DNA of 64,000 nt, taken from assembly GCF_022760835.1 (NCBI RefSeq), contig NZ_JAKTNQ010000004.1:27632-91631 (forward strand). Reading direction: 5' to 3'. How positions within the stretch are numbered: the first letter of the stretch is position 1; every line of letters starts with the position of its first letter. This stretch comes from Thermus altitudinis (GTDB lineage: Bacteria > Deinococcota > Deinococci > Deinococcales > Thermaceae). A program made the translations under genes and the position numbers. The notes under the pieces were generated by a model. That model did not search any database and was not told where the DNA came from. It was given only the letters and a program-made list of their open reading frames with translations. Below are positions 58,834 through 64,000 of this stretch, piece by piece.

Positions 58834-59716
58834 CTTCTTCCTCCTTCTCCTCCTTAAAAACCGAGCTGGCGTAAATGTCGTCGGCGGTGATGGTCATGAG
58901 TTCCTCTGGGGTCACCGGCCCCGCCTTCTGGTAAAGCCGGTAGGCCTGCCTAAGCTTGAAGCGGTCCAGGGCGTTGCGCACGCTACGGGCGTAGGCGAAG
59001 TTGGGAAGCCGCATGCGCCTTTCCAAATATTCCAGGAAGGCCCTTTCCGCCTCTTCGGTGAAGCGGTAGCCCTGCTTTTCCAGCATGAGCTTGCCGATCT
59101 GGAAGAGCTCCTCGGCGCTATAGGGGGGAAACTCAATGTGGTGGGCGATGCGGGAGCGCATCCCGGGGTTTAGGGCGAAGAACTCCTCCATGCGGTCCTT
59201 GTACCCCGCCAGGATCACCACCAGGTCCTCCCGCTGGTTCTCCATCACCTGGAGGAGGATCTCTATGGTTTCCTGGCCGTAGTCCCGCTCGTTTTCCGCC
59301 CGGTAGAGGCTGTAGGCCTCATCAATGAAGAGCACCCCCCCCATGGCCCGCTTCAGAACCTCTTTGGTCTTGGGGGCGGTGTGGCCGATGTACTGGCCCA
59401 CCAGGTCATCGCGGCTGGCCACCACCAGGTGGTCGCGGCGGATGTAGCCCAACTTGTGGAGGATGGTGGCCATCCGCATGGCCACGGTGGTCTTGCCCGT
59501 ACCCGGGGGGCCCACAAAGGCCATGTGCAAGGTGGGGCGGTCGGCGGCAAGGCCCAGCTCCCGGCGGAGCTTGTCCACGGAAAGGTAGGCGGCGATCTCC
59601 CGAATCCGCTGCTTCACGGGTCTTAAACCCACCAGTTCCCGGTCCAGGGTTTCCAGAACCGTCTCAATCTCGGGGTTTTTCACCACCGCCAGGTTTTGGC
59701 CTTGAGTGTCCTGCAT
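58823..59716 (-). CDS. cbbX: CbbX, red-type RuBisCO activase
   Basis: 297 aa AAA+ ATPase. Walker [10 protein letters not shown] (69-77), pore-loop segment [21 protein letters not shown], Walker [14 protein letters not shown], sensor/arginine region [16 protein letters not shown]. CbbX pulls on the RuBisCO large-subunit C-terminus to remove inhibitory sugars, and works only with red-type form I enzymes, matching cbbL here. Ribosome site GGGAGGG. Separated from cbbS by a hairpin. Confidence 0.96.
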   Translation of the reverse strand: MQDTQGQNLAVVKNPEIETVLETLDRELVGLRPVKQRIREIAAYLSVDKLRRELGLAADRPTLHMAFVGPPGTGKTTVAMRMATILHKLGYIRRDHLVVASRDDLVGQYIGHTAPKTKEVLKRAMGGVLFIDEAYSLYRAENERDYGQETIEILLQVMENQREDLVVILAGYKDRMEEFFALNPGMRSRIAHHIEFPPYSAEELFQIGKLMLEKQGYRFTEEAERAFLEYLERRMRLPNFAYARSVRNALDRFKLRQAYRLYQKAGPVTPEELMTITADDIYASSVFKEEKEEEDAP

Positions 59717-59736
59717 AACCCTCCCTGATTTAGCTA

Positions 59737-59764
59737 AGGGGCCCCGGGCAAGGCCGGGACCCCT
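59737..59764 (-). terminator. Hairpin between cbbS and cbbX
   Basis: Minus strand AGGGGTCCCGG pairs with CCGGGGCCCCT (one G-T wobble), 12 nt after the cbbS stop. No T-run; likely partial attenuation that lets cbbLS be made in excess of activase and enzymes. Confidence 0.6.
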
Positions 59765-59776
59765 AGGCTCTTGAGC

Positions 59777-60202
59777 TTAGTCCTGGTAGCGCTCGCCCTC
59801 CGGCCTCATGGTGGCGTAGGGCTCCAAGGTGTACTTGAGCCTGCGGCCATCGCTCCAAAGCTGCCGGTGCAGACGGAAGCCGGGCTCATTCTTGGGGCGG
59901 TGGGCGATGAAGGACACCCTTTGCGCCTGCCACATGGGAGAGGGGTCGTAGCCGTTGATCTTGATGTAGTAGTTGGGGAAGGCCTCACGGCACTTCTGGA
60001 ACTCGTACATGGCCGCCGCCGGGTCCTCCAGGTCAAACATGGGCAGGCCCCACATGTTCCAGTAGACGTTGTAGGGGCTGGGGTCATCGGTGTACTCAAT
60101 GGAAACCGCCCAGCCGTTTTTGATGATGTACTCAATCTGGGCCCGGATTTCCTCGTCCGTGAGATCGGGCAGATAAGAGAAGGTTCCTTGGGTGATCCGC
60201 AT
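59777..60202 (-). CDS. cbbS: RuBisCO small subunit
   Basis: 141 aa from ATG 60202 (MRITQGTFSYLPDLTDEEIRAQIEYII); TTG 60211 is an in-frame alternative closer to AAAGGAG. YWNMWGLPMFDLEDPAAAMYEFQKCREAFPNYYIKINGYD is the core. The long C-terminal extension (~30 residues after ~110) is typical of red-type small subunits, where it forms a beta barrel in the holoenzyme. Confidence 0.96.
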   Translation of the reverse strand: MRITQGTFSYLPDLTDEEIRAQIEYIIKNGWAVSIEYTDDPSPYNVYWNMWGLPMFDLEDPAAAMYEFQKCREAFPNYYIKINGYDPSPMWQAQRVSFIAHRPKNEPGFRLHRQLWSDGRRLKYTLEPYATMRPEGERYQD

Positions 60203-60220
60203 GGTTCTCAACTCCTTTCC

Positions 60221-62661
<2,441 letters not shown>

Positions 62662-62807
62662 GCGCTTACCTTAGAGGGGGATTTTTATTACTGCAATCAT
62701 ATGCTTTTCCTCATAGCATAAGTTAACGTTGATATAACATTTTACTAATGTAGTTATCCATAGGCCCCGGATTTACGGTTATTCACCCCCCGTGATAGCA
62801 TAAGAAA
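62662..62807. promoter_or_regulatory. AT-rich cbb control region between glpX and cbbR
   Basis: 146 bp, far more AT-rich than anything nearby. The 10-mer ATAGCATAAG occurs twice (62713-62722 and 62795-62804, 82 bp apart). The right copy supplies TAGCAT (62796-62801), 6 nt before the cbbR ATG. TTAACGTTGATATAA (about 62723-62737) fits a LysR T-N11-A box with TTA/TAA ends. TATGAT near 62698-62693 on the minus strand may be the glpX -10. CbbR probably binds here. Confidence 0.65.
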
Positions 62808-63713
62808 ATGCTGATAACTAAGAATGCTAAACTGCCCAACCCTGCCGCATTACGGGTCTTTGTCACGGTGGTGGAGGAAGGAGGAGTGGGCCGGGCGGCC
62901 TTGGCCTTGGGCATCACCCAGCCCGCGGTGAGCCAGTACCTGCGGGCTTTGGAGGAGCAGGTAGGCCACCCCCTTTTTGAGCGCCAGGGCCGGCACCTGG
63001 TCCTTTCCCGGGTAGGGGAGGCCCTCCTGCCCGAGGCCAGGCGGGTGGTCCAGGCCCTAGAGGAGTTTCAGCGGGTCTCCCAGGCCATGGGCCGGCTGGA
63101 GCTGGGGGAGGTTACCTTAGGGGCGGCCACCACCATGGCCACCTATGTGCTTCCGCTTTTCCTTAAGGACTTCCACCAGGCCCACCCTGGGGTACGGGTG
63201 TACGTGGAAAGCGGCTCCTCCGAACGCCTGGCGGAACGCCTGCGCATGGGGGAGGTGGAGTTCGCCATTTTAGAAGGCGTGGAGCACTGGGAAGGCTACG
63301 AGCGCCATCTTTTCTACGAGGACGAGCTGGTCCTCATCGTGCCTCCCGACCACCCTTGGGCCGGACGGGATACCATTCCCCCGGAGTGGCTCATGGAGGA
63401 AACCCTTATCGTGCGGAAGCCCGGCTCCATGACCTGGCGGGCCCTGGAGCGGGCCTTTGAACAGGTGGGCCTGGAACTTAACCCCATCTTCTACACCGAC
63501 AACAACGAGGTGACCAAGCGCCTGGTGCTGGCCGGAGCCGGGGTGGGTATTGTGAGCCGGGTGGTGGTTCAGCCCAACCTAAAGGTGGGGAACCTGCGCG
63601 CCTTAAGGCTATCCGAGCCCGTGGGGGAGATCCGCCGCTACTTCTGGCTGGTGCACCCCAAGAGCGTGGCCAACCCCGCAGCCCAGGCCCTCATCGCCCT
63701 GCTTCGCTCCTAA
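62808..63713 (+). CDS. cbbR: LysR-family regulator, CbbR
   Basis: 301 aa. N-terminal winged HTH PNPAALRVFVTVVEEGGVGRAALALGITQPAVSQYLRALEEQVG, then the periplasmic-binding-like effector domain (EVTLGAATTMATYVLP...NNEVTKRLVLAGAGVGIVSRVVV). Divergent from glpX-cbbL, the classic position of CbbR, which senses Calvin-cycle metabolites and activates the operon. Leaderless-type start. Confidence 0.92.
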   Translation: MLITKNAKLPNPAALRVFVTVVEEGGVGRAALALGITQPAVSQYLRALEEQVGHPLFERQGRHLVLSRVGEALLPEARRVVQALEEFQRVSQAMGRLELGEVTLGAATTMATYVLPLFLKDFHQAHPGVRVYVESGSSERLAERLRMGEVEFAILEGVEHWEGYERHLFYEDELVLIVPPDHPWAGRDTIPPEWLMEETLIVRKPGSMTWRALERAFEQVGLELNPIFYTDNNEVTKRLVLAGAGVGIVSRVVVQPNLKVGNLRALRLSEPVGEIRRYFWLVHPKSVANPAAQALIALLRS

Positions 63714-64000
63714 CCAGGCGCATGGCTAGGGCAAGGGCCACCACCATGAGGGAAAGAAGCCCTAGCTCCGCCAGCACCGCCATGAAGGCCGGGTCCGCCA
63801 GGTCAAACTTCTCCACCGCCTCTGCGGTGAGGACCAGGATGCGGCGGATGGCGGCGATGAGGCCGATGACCAGAAAGGGGGTGGCCTCGAGGGTCCCCTC
63901 CTTGGCAAAGCGGAGCAGGGTGTAGAGGATCTCCGCCAGCATCAAGGCCAGACTTGACCGATATGCGGCCTTGGGGTAAAGAGGGGGCATGACCCTACGC
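63691..64000 (-). CDS. PsiE-family membrane protein (5' end probably outside the window)
   Basis: Visible frame of about 103 residues, including ATG at 63990 (MPPLYPKAAYRSSLALML). LMLAEILYTLLRF, FLVIGLIAAIRRILVLTAEAVE and FMAVLAELGLLSLMVVALALAM are the last three membrane helices of PsiE (phosphate-starvation-inducible E) proteins. PsiE normally has one more N-terminal helix and the frame stays open to the right edge, so the gene is probably truncated by the window. Converges on cbbR with a 23-bp overlap. Confidence 0.7.
   Translation of the reverse strand, partial: RRVMPPLYPKAAYRSSLALMLAEILYTLLRFAKEGTLEATPFLVIGLIAAIRRILVLTAEAVEKFDLADPAFMAVLAELGLLSLMVVALALAMRLVRSEAGR

Overview
The window reads as chromosome from a Thermus species or a close relative in the Deinococcota. 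It is GC-rich and densely packed, with many overlapping start and stop codons. It carries signature genes of the group: the TtuA/TtuB tRNA 2-thiolation pair, a TilS-TadA fusion, an ATP-cone/2-phosphoglycerate-kinase-like protein, AcuB/AcuC and DinB-like proteins. Many genes have a TANNNT box exactly 6-7 nt before the start codon, the leaderless-mRNA arrangement known in Thermus and Deinococcus. A complete form I RuBisCO / Calvin-cycle operon at the right end is, to my knowledge, not found in the model strains of T. thermophilus.

Layout. (1) 1-3.2 kb, minus strand: sulfur-related genes (TauE-like, OsmC-like, DsrE-like), then prs, mtnN and luxS. (2) 3.2-4.8 kb: a two-gene island of visibly different codon usage encoding a ComF-like phosphoribosyltransferase and a DprA-like protein, the make-up of the ShosTA anti-phage module. 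(3) 4.9-18.3 kb: housekeeping and metabolic genes, namely guaA, GYD and VOC proteins, rnhA, a biotin-dependent acyl-CoA carboxylase beta subunit with HMG-CoA lyase, DinB, YkgJ, tRNA-Ser, tilS-tadA, a CopZ-like protein, a CDGSH protein, a GH13 alpha-glucosidase, two methyltransferases (one fused to a YkoF-like domain) and a PfpI protein. (4) 18.4-27 kb: tRNA-Leu, lnt, phosphoesterase, queG, hom, Uma2, thrC, small membrane proteins, a triple ATP-cone kinase, tRNA-Cys and tRNA-Val. (5) 27-36.4 kb: ttuA-ttuB, acuC-acuB and a five-gene peptide-type ABC transporter. (6) 36.4-41 kb: quinone reductase, FAD reductase, NYN nuclease, lysozyme-like protein, DUF402 and DUF2892. (7) 41-42.5 kb: a TnpB element that appears to sit inside a CAT-anticodon tRNA gene and to supply a replacement tRNA 3' half. 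(8) 42.5-50.6 kb: csaA, a sugar-phosphate SIS protein, uvrA, TetR, a DJ-1-like protein, a secreted FAD protein and nitronate monooxygenase. (9) 50.6-55.7 kb: a signalling/polysaccharide cluster (inverted-topology histidine kinase with FecR-like and TPR parts, response regulator, HEAT protein, HAS-like glycosyltransferase). (10) 55.7-64 kb: cupin, tRNA-Pro, and glpX-cbbL-cbbS-cbbX-prk-rpe-fba with divergent cbbR.

The most interesting items are the tRNA-embedded TnpB element, the ShosTA-like module, a ubiquitin-like TtuB whose diglycine is followed by eight extra residues, two protein genes that both stop inside the D-arm of a downstream type II tRNA (22-nt overlap each), the kinase/FecR/TPR operon and the Calvin-cycle operon. 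No CRISPR array, rRNA or phage structural gene was seen, and no gene-free stretch exceeds 300 bases.
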